Shown here: piece after piece, positions 17,344-29,800 of the stretch
Position numbering within the stretch: the first letter of the stretch is position 1
Layout: the number at the start of each line of letters is the position of its first letter
NCBI GenBank assembly: GCA_963675035.1
Contig: OY776113.1
Location: 33,118,623 to 33,182,622, forward strand
DNA: 64,000 bases
DNA from: Allygus modestus
Lineage: Eukaryota; Arthropoda; Insecta; Hemiptera; Cicadellidae
Reading direction: 5' to 3'
Notes under the pieces: model-generated
Told to the model about the DNA's origin: nothing
Databases searched by the model: none
Seen by the model: the letters and a program-made list of their open reading frames with translations, nothing else
Position numbers and translations under genes: made by a program

Positions 17344-19225
17344 ACTAATCGTGGTATAAGAACAACAAAATAAACTACCAACGAGTTTCGTAGCAGTTGT
17401 TGCACGCTTAAACAGTTTTAACACCAAACAAATATTATAACATAACGTGCGCAGAGATAAAGTACAGTTTGATATACAAATAAAGTAATATTAAACAAAT
17501 AATTGAGTCTCTGTTGTGTAGTCTGGGATTTTAAATATTTACATTGAATCATATTTCGCGGCACGTGCATAAGTTGGGCATAAGCCGTTCAGTATTTTCC
17601 TCTTACACTTCCTCCTAAATATCAAGTGTACGAAAGGTGCGAAAGGATTTTTCAATTATGGTTAAAATTCTAGCTTTAGTGAACTCTCAAAAAACTATTT
17701 TTAGTTACCTTAGAATATGTTAAACCTTTGATGTGATACCTTTGATGTTGTTTGGGAAAGGAATATTGTTCAACTAAAGCCTAACACATAAGTACAACAT
17801 TTATAAACTTATTTTTCATTGTTTAAAAAGTTGTTCTGAATGTTGTACATACAAATTTAATGTCCGAATACTGTTCACTCAATCGATACTATATTTATTA
17901 CTTATTAAAAAAAGTAAAAGTACAATTAATCTGTACTTAACATTTATAAAATGAAAAATAAAAACGTGAAGAAATGCTTAAAACTTATGAAGAAAATCAT
18001 GAAAGCAGTAATTTATAAAAGTGTTACTGTATTTATAATACGACACAGGTATTCCAAACAAAATAATCAAATGCAGGTTAGTAATCGCATTCTTCATCCA
18101 TATGAAGAGTGTTTGTTAAACAAATAATTCTTTCAGTCAATTTGCTATTTTAAAAATTGTGCATACTCAAATATTGTAGCAAACAAAGAGTAATTGTATA
18201 AATATGTCTAGGTTATTGTTACATTTAATTTATTAAAATCACATGGCTTTTAGGCTGAAAATCAAAATAAACAAAATTAATTAGGTAATTAAAAAATTAA
18301 GAACAGCACTTAATTTTCTAGATAACCAATTACATATTTCCGGGCTCCTAGCAAGGAATATGAATCCTATGTAAGCGTGCAAGACTAGAATTCTGTTCGA
18401 CCGAAAATTGTTTTGCTAAACTATATATTATATTTATTTTACAGCGTTAAAAATAAAATATGCCTAAGCATTTATATGGGTCAGGTATTTAAATATAAAA
18501 CTTGAATTACAAATTCTTAGTAATATCATAATTACGCCATGTTAGGATTCTATATTCATGGAATAATGTGGAAAATGTAAATAATACAATACGAATAAAA
18601 AAGTCGATTGTTTTAAAGTTGCAGTTTTGCTGACAAGGCCTAGTATGTGACTCATCGAGGAACAGTTAGCAGCAGGTAGGCCGGAAATGTGTGAGGGTGA
18701 GTGGTGTGGGGTGGTAGTGTCGCTAATCCTCTGGGGCGATGAATGGCTGGACTGGTTTTTAGCCCACAGCAGGCAAGTCTTGAAACAAATGATTTGCAAC
18801 AAAAGCAGCGTTTAAACCAACAAAGTCGCCTACAAGCTGGCAAAATCAGTTGACTAACTCTCGTTCTTTACGTCCATCAACTATTATATCAATGCTGTGG
18901 TGTAAACGAACCTTAATTTTTAAATAATTGTAATAATTTAACCGAACCTTTGTTGGTGTAACCGCTATAATGAGGACGAGGACTACAGTTAGTGTTAAAA
19001 CACGGTAATTAATTTTTATTTGATCTTAAGTGAAAAATATTGTTTTGTAAATTATAGTAAAGAAGTCAGGTTATTCTAATCATTTATAAACTTTCACTCT
19101 TATAAAATGACACACAACAACAATAACAATAATATTAGTTTCTCAATTATAGAGACGTCTTAAAACTATTGATCAAAATATTGATTTTTTGTGTGATATA
19201 TATAGTTTACCAATAGCCCATAATA
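17344..19225. other. AT-rich region, no gene
   Basis: No coding signal on either strand. The only structure is the inverted partner at 18,780-18,905 of the segment at 16,022-16,150. Confidence 0.6.
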
Positions 19226-19443
19226 CAGGGTTATTCAAAAAGAATGGTGCAAAAGTAAGGCTAATTCATTTGCATACTCTGAGTTGCAAAATCATGAAAA
19301 CAGAATAAAACTGTTTCTTATATTAACAAGTTTTAATTTACATTAAATTATATGCATTACAAATGCTCAATGTGAGCTCCATTAGAAAGTCCGCAAATAT
19401 CCAGGCGAAATTCCAACCCAGCCCAGACATTCTGTAGCATTTC

Positions 19444-22382
19444 CTAGGTTATGGACTGCACGGCTTCTGTTATTCGATGTCTAAATTCTTGCAGGGTTTG
19501 GGGCATAGGAGGGTAGTACACTTTTTCTTTGATAAACCCCCACATGAAAAAATCACATGGCGTTAAGTTAGGCGATCTTGGCGGCCAGCGCATCAAAGGA
19601 CTGTCTTCATTTCCAGAGCGTCCAATCCAACGGTCTGGCAACCTATCCAGTGGCGGATTTAAGCAATTGCCGCCTAAGGGCTATTAAGAAATTTGCCGCC
19701 CTCCCCCCGCCACCACTATAAATCTTTGTCCTTTTCGCCGCCCAGGTTTACCCACATGTTTTATATATCTTGTTTGGTTGTTTTGTGATCTGAAGAAGTT
19801 ACGAATTAACTGAATGAATATGTTTAAGAAATTTCTGTTATTTCCTAGTTGAAAAAACATTAAAATAATGTATAACTGTCTTGATTCACATTAACACAGT
19901 TTAATATTCAATATAGCCTACTCAATGACAATCAGCCCTAGAGACAAATGTTCGTGTTAAAATCAGTGAAGCAGTGCTAGTGCTACTTTTAATAACAAGA
20001 AAATCCTTCAACAAAGGCCTAAAAATCCCTTCTTACACTTCATCAAAACATTAATTTTTACACCAACGCATTGACTACTGAAAATTATAATAAATAATCT
20101 ATAAATAAGATGTTATGACACTGTAACCTTAAAACTCATAATTCGGACGATTAGCCTCAACATTTTGACTTTTTAAATCCTGAATTAGCGCTTTTCAATA
20201 CTGTTTTTCAGTCATTTTGTAATTTATACTTTTATACAAAGAATTGTTTATATGTTTTAGACGATCAATATATAAAATTAATTGATGTAGGCCTAATCTT
20301 CATAAAACTCTACACATTTTCAAACACTTCTTCTTGTTTCACCTCCATGATGTTGTAGATCCAATTAATTAAAATATATAATACCATAAATTAAACAAAC
20401 TCCTTAGTGGCATTACTTACTTGTGGTATTCTTAATCTATGATAATACCTACAGGGGTCACTACTCTCTGACAAATAACCTTCATAAAGCGTGCCGTCAT
20501 ATTTGGTATTTTGTCCTGTTGTGGTGTCAACTTGTTGGTGGGACGGTGTCATTCGACGTACAAGGCGGCTTGTTTTCATCACTATTTCCAAAGCCATATT
20601 ACAACGGTGTTTTCATTTAACTCAAAAAATAACTTTGCTTCGAGATATACAATAAAATTACATCCAAAATATTGTCTCAAGATTATAAAGTTAGGTTTAA
20701 CATCATTTTTCGCCTAAAATGTGACAAGATATTAATTTAAAGACTTAAAAATTCACAGTTTTTCATTTAATGAAATGGGAGATTTTGACACCGTCCTACC
20801 CAAAAATTATATATAGGCCTAGAGGTCTCGTCTGGAGTAAAAAACTGCAGCCTACATGCTACCACCATTTTGACCCTCTGTCAACTATGCTCCTATGGCA
20901 TCAACCAATCAAATCCTCTCTTCACAAATTATGTTAGTCTTTATTGTCTTTGGTCAGATGTTTTGTTTAAAAAAATATCCTCCAGAATGAACGATTATGT
21001 GTGGTAGCCTTTGATGGTAAGTATAAGACGGCTGAAATAACTTTCTTTGTTACCTTGAGTTTGAAAAGTAAACGAAAATATCATTGTAGTATGAATTTTG
21101 TTATTTTCATCTCAAATTCGATTGTTGCAACATTTCTCATCCTTGGTTATTATTGATATTGTGTAACAAATAATTGTAATGCTATGCGAATGTATGGGTA
21201 AGATTGGAAGTCCGTGAGTTGAACCTTAGATTAATAATACTACAAGGAGTATGTTTAATATATGGTTGGACGTAGTCATAATGGCGCAGTGCCTGATGTA
21301 GTTCGTGGCTTGCCGCCCTTTCTCTGTAGCGTAATCGTCTTGTCGCTAGTACGCAGTACGGATGAATGACAAATGCATTATGACTGCTTTGAGGAACTGC
21401 AGTGTGAGGGACTGCAAGCGTTATACATTAGTCTCTGGTTACTACCTTTACCTTTAAAAGGGCGGCACACCGTCATTGTCATCAGTTTTCGACAAAATGT
21501 ATCCCGTTTCAATATTTATTTTGTAAACAACTTATTAGTTTTCTGTAAATTTGCCACCCCGGGCTACAGCCCCTATGCCCCCCCCCCCTAAATCCGCCAC
21601 TGAACCTATCATTCAAAAACTCACGCACTTCAGACTTAAAATGTGGAGTAGCACCATCTAGCTGAAAAACTACGTCTGAAACATCTTCAATAAGCTGAGG
21701 AATGAGCCATTCTGACAAGGTATCTAAGTAAACGACTCCAGTTACAGTGCCTTCAATGAAAAAGAAAGGTCCATACACTTAACAGTTGCTAAGAGCACAA
21801 AGAACATTCAGTTTAGGCAAATCTTTTTCGTACTCGATAAACTCTCTTGGCTTTTCTAACCCCCATATTCTTACATTATGGCGATTCACTTGGGCACTGA
21901 GATGAAAGGTAGCCTCATCACTAAACACTAGTCTCTCAGCAAAGCCATCATTTTCAAATTGTCTAATCATATCATGGCAAAAATCTGTGCGTTTTGGCTT
22001 GTCAGTAGGCTTCAATGCTTGTAACAGCTGCAGTTTGTACGGTTTTCGTCTCAAACGCTTGCAAAAAGCGTAAAACACGCCATACCGTGGACTGCGGTAT
22101 GTGAAGTTCCCTACCAGCTTTGACTGTCGAGGTTTTTGGACTCCGCGCAAACTTGGCTTCGATTCTCTCCACAGCGTCTGGCGAAGTCTGAGGACGGCCC
22201 GAACTCTTCCCGGCACACAAACATCCAGTTGTCTTGAATTGCCTCACCCAACGAGCTATGCAGTTCCGTTGAGGAGCCTCCTTCCTGAATTTGGTCCGAA
22301 AGTTCCGCTGAACACTAACAATAGCATTAGTACGAGCAAACTCTAAAACACAAAATGCTTTTTCTTGTTTTGTAGTAGCCAT
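19444..22382 (-). pseudogene. IS630/Tc1/mariner transposase, multiply broken
   Basis: The N-terminal helix-turn-helix part (22,382 to about 22,060) reads EKAFCVLEFARTNAIVSVQR and ends SGRPQTSPDAVERIEAKF. The reading then changes frame at about 22,060. The catalytic part contains LVFSDEATFHLSAQVNRHNV (first Asp). An in-frame TAA lies near 21,779, followed by VVFQLDGATPHFKSEVREFL (second Asp). The last part is displaced to 19,641-19,444 by the hAT insertion: RWPPRSPNLTPCDFFMWGFI, carrying the third catalytic Asp. It would cut and paste the element, but a frameshift, a stop and a 2-kb insertion make it dead. Confidence 0.85.
19648..21602. mobile_element. Non-autonomous hAT-like element with 8-bp target duplication
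   Basis: The ends CAGTGGCGGATTTA and its complement TAAATCCGCCACTG are inverted. The target AACCTATC is duplicated exactly at 19,640-19,647 and 21,603-21,610, the 8-bp length diagnostic of hAT elements. The interior (about 1.95 kb) is AT-rich and has no recognisable hAT transposase frame. Confidence 0.85.
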
Positions 22383-22550
22383 TTGTTGACAGGCTTCGTG
22401 TACTCAACAAAGCAACTGAGACAAAACATAACCTTATCAAAAAAACTTATAAACACGCCTTTTCCATTGTTGTAACAATCAGCTGTTTGAAATCACGGTA
22501 ACAGTTGTAACAACCGTTTAGTTTTGCACCATTCTTTTTGAATAACCCTA

Positions 22551-23188
22551 TAACGACAGAATAAAATGTTTATTCCATGACTAACCCATTCCATTGGTTT
22601 GTTTGAAAATCAAGTTTTAATTATTCTTGATTGTTTCAAACTAGCTCCAAAAATGCCTAAACAGTCACTAGACGCCATATGAGTTATGAATAAATCGCGT
22701 GATTTTACGTGAGGTCGGGCTCTAACGGCTTGATTTTAGAAGACAAATATTTTGTTTTATAATAAATTAATTTGTATGTGCCCTTTTTTAATAGTATGGT
22801 GAATGTTAAGAGTTGTTCATGTATCATGTTGTAATTTTAGCAGATAAGAGGTATTTGATGAATTTCACAAACTTTATGCAGTAAAATTAGTGTAACTCTT
22901 ATTTATTTTATTTTATTTATTATCCAACGGCAGAGCCAATGTACATAAAAAAACGACTGTAAAGCTGTTGTTTCTTGTTAGGTGGGACAACTGTCAGATC
23001 GCACTATTACAATGAATACACATTTGTTAATCTATTATACTTTAAAATCTTATACAAATTCCCCTTTCCCCACATTCTAATATAAAATGGACGTATCGCA
23101 ACGGTTTTACATGTAACATAATAATGTCTGTAATGACATTCCCCGAGTTTGGGGGAAGTTAACTCGTCCGTGAAACGTGTCAGGATGC
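22551..23188. other. Spacer before the tandem duplication, no gene
   Basis: AT-rich with no coding support. A minus-strand frame (23,107-23,340) spans the duplication breakpoint but resembles nothing I know. Confidence 0.5.
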
Positions 23189-23353
23189 GGTTCGGGAATT
23201 ATGAGTAACCCCTGAAAAGGGCCCAAGCGCTCTACAGCAGCTACGGTGGGCCAGGGTATTCCCACCCGCCAGAACGTCATGACTACGTAACTAACCCACT
23301 TATTCATATCCTCTGGTATGAGAGTTGTCGTCTTATTCATATATACTAACGTG

Positions 23354-23566
23354 ATGACCGAAATTCCCGCATTTCGGAAAGTGAGGAAACTTGTAGATTA
23401 CGTCGAGGAAAACTTCGAGTCAGAAAAAAACCTTTTCCTTTCAAAATGTGGGCCTGATTCGGCAATGGACCAGTTTTTAACAATCCTTGTGAAAGTGTAT
23501 CTTCGAAACTTAAATCCCAGTTTTATAGTACTCATTCATATGAGTACTGAACATAAAACCAGTTAA
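23354..23566 (+). CDS. Unrecognised short frame, duplicated
   Basis: The frame starts MTEIPAFRKVRKLVDYVEEN and has a mixed, protein-like composition (then FLSKCGPDSAMDQFLTILVK) before ending in MSTEHKTS. The same protein is encoded at 33,190-33,402. I recognise no family. It could be a host-gene or retroelement fragment that happens to be open. Since the two units are so alike, conservation between them is not evidence of selection. Confidence 0.25.
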   Translation: MTEIPAFRKVRKLVDYVEENFESEKNLFLSKCGPDSAMDQFLTILVKVYLRNLNPSFIVLIHMSTEHKTS

Positions 23567-25402
23567 TAGAGCATCCATTTTTTGTTTACTACAATCGTTG
23601 ATAGAAAAGCCACGGGGAATAGAAAAGTTATATGTTTTAAGAAAGGACAAGAGCAAGCATTTTTAAGGCCAAGGAGGAGTACTTGGGTGGTTGAGAAAGA
23701 AAAGTACTTATAAAAAGTGCAAGTAGTAGGTACTTATAAAAGAAACTGGTTTAATTCTGGTTTAAACTTGTGATACCAGTTATTTGTGGTATATTTTTCC
23801 GGTAGCCTAGATAAAATTGTATTGCAAAAAAACATTGTCAGGTTATAAATTGATATTTAAAATAATAATTAAAATATACAATTTTATTTAGATACTGATA
23901 TAATCTAATTGTAAACTGTCATCACCAAGTTACAATTTACTGTAGTTTCTAAATAAATGAAAACATAAATCGTCAAAGTCTTCCATCTCTCACTAGTTTT
24001 TCATCAATATTTAGTTTAGTTGTTTAGTTTGTAACTTCTAACTTAACTGAACGTAATGAAAAACATAATTTTTAAATATAAACGTATAATTACAGAGAGC
24101 AAGAAACATGTTTTGTGGTATTGAGCGAAACGCTCCCGCATGACTCAGTGTTTCCATCGTTGTAACGTTATTAAATTACCTTCATAGAAGTAATCGTTCA
24201 GGACTTTATGAAAGTCAACAGCGATTACAGTGTGCAAAATCCGCAAAGCAGTATTTGCAGAAGAAATTAACGCAAAAGCTGTGAATACTACATTTTAATA
24301 AATTCATATAAGTGGGTTGGGGCAGATTATATTGTTGTTATCCACACACTCCACACATAGCGACAGTAATGCGACAATGTTGTACGTTGTACGACAATAG
24401 CGAAGGAGGGAATTTGGGGAGAGGGGAAGTGTAACGTTTACATAAAATAGATTAATCTGGTAACATTTGAAATATGGTAAAATTAAGGCGAAGGAATTTG
24501 CTAAAATATTTTTTGCAAAAATTAATTCGGAATGCACTGAGTGTACAGATTTCCTGCGAATGGTCCGTTATAAAAATCAAGCTATTATAGTTGATATAGT
24601 AACCAGTTAATATATCCAGTTATCCAGTTAAAATATTTACTATCCATTATTAACTTATTTCAGTCATATTTTAGTATAATGTATTCCTAATTGGTCAATT
24701 GGAAGATGAGAACAGGATAATTAAGAGCAGATTTGGTTAATAGCACCTCAAATCCTATTTTTATATATAGATCCACAACATATTTTTGTCTAAACATGTT
24801 TTATATTTGCATCTTACCAAGTATTGAATATAACCAACCGACTAACCGGGCGCTCAGTGCATGGACTATCTTAAACAACCATTATCTTCAAAGGACAAAA
24901 TAACAACAGAGTTTAAAATTGTTCATTAATCAATTTCATGCATTTTATGTTAAAATTTATTTATTTAAAACAGTACTAAATTATAAACACACCGTACATA
25001 AAACTAGAACAAACCCCATTCCTTAAAATATGATTTAAAGCAGTATGATTGTTCAGTACTTTTAAAACAAAACAAGATTACTATAGAAGTAAGGATATGG
25101 TTATAACGAGAGTCAGGACCATCAAAATTTGTACGTGTATAGATTGTTTATATGTTTCTACTTCCCCCATTGTGTTACGTCAGAATTCGATGTATTTACC
25201 TTATTCTACTTCTGATCATGATATGTTTTGTTTCCGCCATCCGTTTATAGTTCGATTACTTCTTCTGTTACTTTGTTTTGTTTTTTTTTTATCAGAAAAA
25301 TGTTTGGCAAAACTTATATCTTCATATTCTAAAAGAACTAGGGATTCCACGAGTGTAAATAACTTGTAGGTGAGTCCGTAAATTCTACTACCTTTGTGAA
25401 AT
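23567..25402. other. AT-rich region of unit 1, no gene
   Basis: Only short chance frames. A perfect small hairpin GAGCGAAACGCTC sits at 24,123-24,135 (33,959-33,971 in unit 2). It has the same stem-AAA-stem form as the GAACGAAACGTTC hairpins of the gene blocks. Confidence 0.55.
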
Positions 25403-25755
25403 AGGTGGCGATCTGTCGGGGAGGCTACTTATCGCCGCCGTGCGAGTGCGAGGTGGCGATCTGTCGTTAGCGTACACGACAGATCGCCACCTCGCACGGC
25501 TACGTCCACCCCGACAGATCGCCACCTTCTTTACTCCGAGGTGGCGATCTGTCGGGTACGCTACCGTCAGATCGCCACTTTATTTACAAAGTTGGCGATC
25601 TGTCGTGTACGATACACGACAGATCGCCACCTCCAAAATAATTTGAGAAGGTGGCAATCTGTCGGGGTGGTGACTTGACGTAGCTGTGCGAGGTGGCGAT
25701 CTGTCGGGGTGGCGATCTGTCGGGGTGGCTATCTGACGGGGTGGCGACTAAACGC
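25403..25755. repeat. Iteron array in unit 1, about 12 copies
   Basis: Copies of GGTGGCGATCTGTCGG in both orientations, some paired head to head as palindromes around GGGTACGCTACC and TGTACGATACA. It is the same unit as the array at 15,571-15,840, and it lies about 0.5 kb outside the end of the polymerase module. Confidence 0.85.
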
Positions 25756-26220
25756 GGTCCCGTTGGTAAACTAATGGTGGCACATTGGGGGGTTTTAGAC
25801 GCCTTCAGAATGTCCTAGGCGACCTCGGCACGCCGATTCTAAGCGTATATAGAGTCCTGCAAATGCAGGCAGTGTGAAGTCTAGGATTAATTGTTTGTTT
25901 ATGAATTATATATATCTTAGTTAAATTGTAATAAATTATAAAACCACTTTTATTTAGGTAATTTGTTATACCAATTGATACCCCTACACTAACATTTAAA
26001 ATAGTTACATTAGCCGGATTACCCATTAATGGGATATATTTTGTTTAAATGTATTTGGGTTGGCACACCTGTTTCCTGCCGCATATGGTAGTCCCGCCCT
26101 ACAATGTATTTTTTTATCTCAAAATCGATCAACCAGTAGCATCACAGCTGCTGAAGTCAGGGCGTGGTAGGCATAGCCGGGACCAGTTTGATAAATCCTC
26201 AAATTATCAAATTGGTAACG
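25756..26220. other. Spacer at the outer end of the polymerase module
   Basis: No gene. At 26,180-26,250 are repeated motifs GGTAACGTTACC (a perfect 12-base palindrome) and GTTTGAAACGTTACCAG. They match, inverted, the end of block A near 12,055-12,085 and may be remnants of the element's terminal repeat. Confidence 0.45.
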
Positions 26221-26655
26221 TTACCAGTTTGAAACGTTACCAGATTGAGGGGATCCCAACACGTGGTGCACGTGTTCTTTATTAAATTCATCATAAATCG
26301 TAAGGTCAATGCATGGGCGGTCTTCCGGGTTGCCCCACTCGTCATCTAACACAAACGAGTCAGTCAGACGTCCTAGGTTTTTTTCACCGCTGTCAAAATA
26401 AATGTTATATTCTAATTCATCGTACTTGGAGAATTTAGCTACTTTTTTTATAATCCTTTCTTTAGAGAATCCGCTATTTAGCATAGCCTTACCGTTCAAA
26501 AATTCAACTTCTATCCTGTCAAAGTCTGCATTTGATTTTAAGTCCAATTTTAATGGCTTTCCTTCAAATTTTATTTTTCGAACAGCTCTTCCGTCACAAA
26601 ATAGATTTAAAAAGATCCAACCAATATTTTGTTCCCAAACTTCCTCCCCCTCCAT
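26221..26655 (-). CDS. Small element protein downstream of the polymerase (144 aa)
   Basis: The open frame continues upstream to a GTG within the shared leader module, but the first ATG is at 26,655 (MEGEEVWEQNIGWIFLNLF). The protein is beta-rich and charged: VRKIKFEGKPLKLDLKSNAD, then RIEVEFLNGKAML, KYDELEYNIYFDSGEKN and the acidic DDEWGNPEDRPCIDLTIYDE. Its end (GSPQSGNVSNW) runs into the terminal-repeat-like motif, so the true C-terminus may have been altered. I recognise no family. The N-terminal strand pattern faintly resembles the small acidic-tailed proteins of block A. The unit 2 copy is frameshifted. Confidence 0.5.
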   Translation of the reverse strand: MEGEEVWEQNIGWIFLNLFCDGRAVRKIKFEGKPLKLDLKSNADFDRIEVEFLNGKAMLNSGFSKERIIKKVAKFSKYDELEYNIYFDSGEKNLGRLTDSFVLDDEWGNPEDRPCIDLTIYDEFNKEHVHHVLGSPQSGNVSNW

Positions 26656-26678
26656 TTCAACAGGTACAGCAAACAATT

Positions 26679-26756
26679 TGCAATAGCACAGATCAGAGCT
26701 ACGTAAGGACACGTCTTACCTCGGCAGGAGCAGCAGCAAAAGTGACCGAGGCAGAG
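26679..26756 (-). promoter_or_regulatory. Leader module, unit 1 copy
   Basis: It matches the module upstream of BRO gene 2 with a few substitutions, including the splice-donor-like GAGGTAAGACG. Here it precedes the 144-aa gene by 23 bases. Confidence 0.6.
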
Positions 26757-26795
26757 CGATCCGCGGGAAGGGAAAGTATGACTCATTATGGGTTA

Positions 26796-26816
26796 GGGGG
26801 AACGTTTCGCTCCCCC
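26796..26816. repeat. GC hairpin between polymerase end and small gene
   Basis: GGGGGAACG, a TTT loop and CGCTCCCCC form a nine-pair stem with one mismatch. It is the same motif as at 2,067-2,089 and sits 20 bases past the polymerase stop, where a transcript end or processing site could lie. Confidence 0.6.
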
Positions 26817-26835
26817 TTGCACTTACGGTGTTGTT

Positions 26836-29800
26836 TTACTCAAGTCTTTGAATTTTGTAGCCGTAAGGCAGGGTGTCGTACTCTCCCTCAAACTTCCTCT
26901 TTGGTCCAGTAATTTTGAAAAATTTAGTTTCACTTACAGTTACAATTTCGCGGTCTTTAGTCCTCCTGATTCTGGATTCGTTAATTTCCAGTTTTTCTAC
27001 ACTTTCACTAAGGACCATTTGTTTCAGAGCTTCAAAGTTTAAAGTTTCGGAAGTCTTCATATTGAGGGTGAGGCCCTCGATTTTGCACACAGTTTGTAGT
27101 TTTTGTTTTTTGGTTGACCAGACAAGGTACGCGTAAGTTTTTGGTCCCCCAGAAACGAACTCTACGATGAAAGAGCCAGACCATTAATCACCTGCCAATT
27201 CATCTGTCATTACCCCGAGGTAATCTCCCGTAGGAACCTTATACAAACCTCCCTTATAAATGTAGAGAACCGAGTCGGTGTCGTAGTAGAGGACCTGACC
27301 TCCCAGGGCCTCCAGATGTTCATAGAGTTTAAGTCTCGTTTGGGCTGTAGTGTAGGCAGCGATCACAACATTTACGTTTCGCAGGGGCTCCCCTACTTCC
27401 TCCAGGTACTCCCAGCTAACTACTACAACCTCCTCATTAACAGTCTGGATCCTATTGACTTGTATTTCTGGGCTTGTCAGCATTTCAAAGAGAGTCTTTG
27501 AGTCTCTGACAATCATGGCCTTGGTTTGGTTCTCCCGCTGCCCGAATTTTCCCCAAAATGAATTTAACATTAATTTAGCCAATTGTCTCAAACCCCCGTT
27601 TTTACTAATTTTGTCTTTCTCTAATTTGATTCCTTCATGATTGAAGTAGTCCCGCACGTACTGGTCTTTGTCTTCCTCAGTTTCACACCAGCTAGGATAG
27701 CCTGAGGCTTCCTGCTTCATTTTCAAGAATTTATTGATAAAATCTGTGAAAAGCCCCCCTTTTTCATAAGTGGCTACCTCGTACTCCCACAGTTCGTACA
27801 TGTCCAACACAACGTAACCTTTCTCTACAGCCTTCCTCACCTCGTCCATAGTCCAAGTCCCTACCAAAGCCCTTTCCTCACTCTCATGATCGCAATCCCC
27901 CTGATTTTGAGTTTCCCCGCAAGTCCTACACAAGGCAAACATGAGTTTCTTGTTCATTTTGGCTGGGAGTACCGGGTGGTAGAGATCCCGAGGCGGCAGG
28001 ACTTTACACTTGAGCAGACCATCTACACCAAGCCCTCTCTGTCTGCACTCCCTGTCACCCACGTAAATCGTAGGATGACCAAGGGGATACTTACCGTACT
28101 TACACACATACGGATAGAGAGAGCACACGTCCACATACTGGATTGTTTCTCCCTCTTCACATTTGTGGTAAGTCTTGGAGTTGCCCGTTCTGCCCCCAAA
28201 GAAAGCTTGTCTAGGGTCTAGAGGAAGGGTGTTCAATATGGGGAGAGAGTCCAAGTGTGTGAGCTTTTGTTCCTTCTTTACTTTACGAAACTCACACTCC
28301 CACATCTCCACAACATCAAAATCGTTAAATTTTGCCATTTTGGACTTGGTTCTCTCGTATCTCAAGTGAAGTGAGTCCGAGGGATCCTCCTTCAGAGGAG
28401 CCTCTCGATTGTACGGGAAGCATTTGGGGCAGCCGTGCCAGTAGCACTCGTGAAACTCATAGATGTTTTCCCCGTCAAACCCATCTACTTTCATTCCGTT
28501 AATCTTTACTTCTTTACCCCGGCCCGCATGCTCAATTCTCACTTCACGCTTCTCTTCTTCCCAGCTGAGCCACTGAATGGCTATAGCTGACTGGTTATCC
28601 ACTAAACGGTAGCCGTTCTTTGGGATGAGGCCGATCGTGTTTGGTTTTAAAAAGTTGCGGCGGAAGGCCAAGTTGCAGGCGCTAGCGATCGTTACAGCCT
28701 CTAGGAAAGGATCGACATTACATTCTTTCAGGAAAATACGCCTGAACTTAAGACAGGCCTGAGCTAGGATCTCTACATCAGAGATGCAGTACTCTAAGAT
28801 TTCCTTTTTAAAGTCAAAAACGTAGTTTTCAGCCACTCTCGCATCGTACCAGCTTTCAAAGGCCTTGTGGGACTTTTCAAACATTTATCCCGGACAATAG
28901 AACTTTTTGTCGGGCATGGGGCCTACATAATCTTGGTTTGCCAGAGTGTTAAACAAGTGGGGAAAGTAGCCCTTCTTTCTCTCGGGAGGCAGATCGAAGG
29001 CTTGAGGGAGCGCTGCGAGGGCCATGGGGAAATAGTTGAGTGAGTCCACAAATCTCACGTTGTCCATTTCCATGAGAATAATTTTGGTTCCCCTCATGAC
29101 CAGATCGGGTGTGAATTTAGTTTCTTCCAACACATACTTTAACAAAAACTGAAAATCAAAGCCTTGGCCGTTGTGGGCAATCACACAGACATTTTTGAAC
29201 TGTTTCCTGACTTCCATGACATAATCCATAAACTGTTTAACCGGGTCAGAGTTGAAGACTCTTGTACGGTTTCTACATGTCATACAAAATCTAGACTCGA
29301 TGCAATTAAAGCAAAACTGTTGAGAAACGCACAATTTTACTTTATGTAATTTTTGCTCGGGTTCCGAGGGGAGAGACTCGTCTTGGCGAGTCTCCAGATC
29401 AAAGAAAATGAAAAGGTAGTCCTTGGTTTTAGGCTTACCCTCATCTCGCTGCATGAAACATTTATGATTTGGATCTTGGAAGGATCCGCAAGGTTTGCAA
29501 TAGACTTCACCGCACTTGTGGGGTGTGGATCTGTCTCTAATCCAAATTAATTTCCCGCATACAAGGCATTTTTTAACTTCTTTACATCTGTCGACTTGGT
29601 GAGCAGTGAAGCACCGCTGATTCCGCAAAGTCATGTTACATTTTGGACAAACTATTCCCCCATGCTCCTCTTCGCAGGGGGGTGAGATGGTCTGACACTG
29701 AGAACAGATGTTTGAACATCTGTGTTTAGCTTTGTGATCGTAAGGGACGTGGCACGCTTCGCAGAAATAAACGCAGGCGAAAGCGGCAGTCAGACTAGTG

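Larger units (their letters stand above)
19226..22550 (-). mobile_element. Tc1/mariner-type transposon, split by an hAT element
   Basis: Inverted ends AGGGTTATTCAAAAAGAATG followed by GTGCAAAA lie at both borders, flanked by TA. Without the hAT insert the element is about 1.36 kb, a normal size for this superfamily. It encodes a broken transposase on the minus strand. Confidence 0.85.

Noticed and set aside
23107..23340. 77-residue minus-strand frame over the duplication breakpoint
   Set aside because: Half of it is absent from unit 2, and no family is recognised.
28885..28887. Alternative genetic code (TAA as sense)
   Set aside because: Other genes in the same element end at TAA in the expected places, and the window otherwise looks like insect nuclear DNA. 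Simple nonsense mutation is enough.
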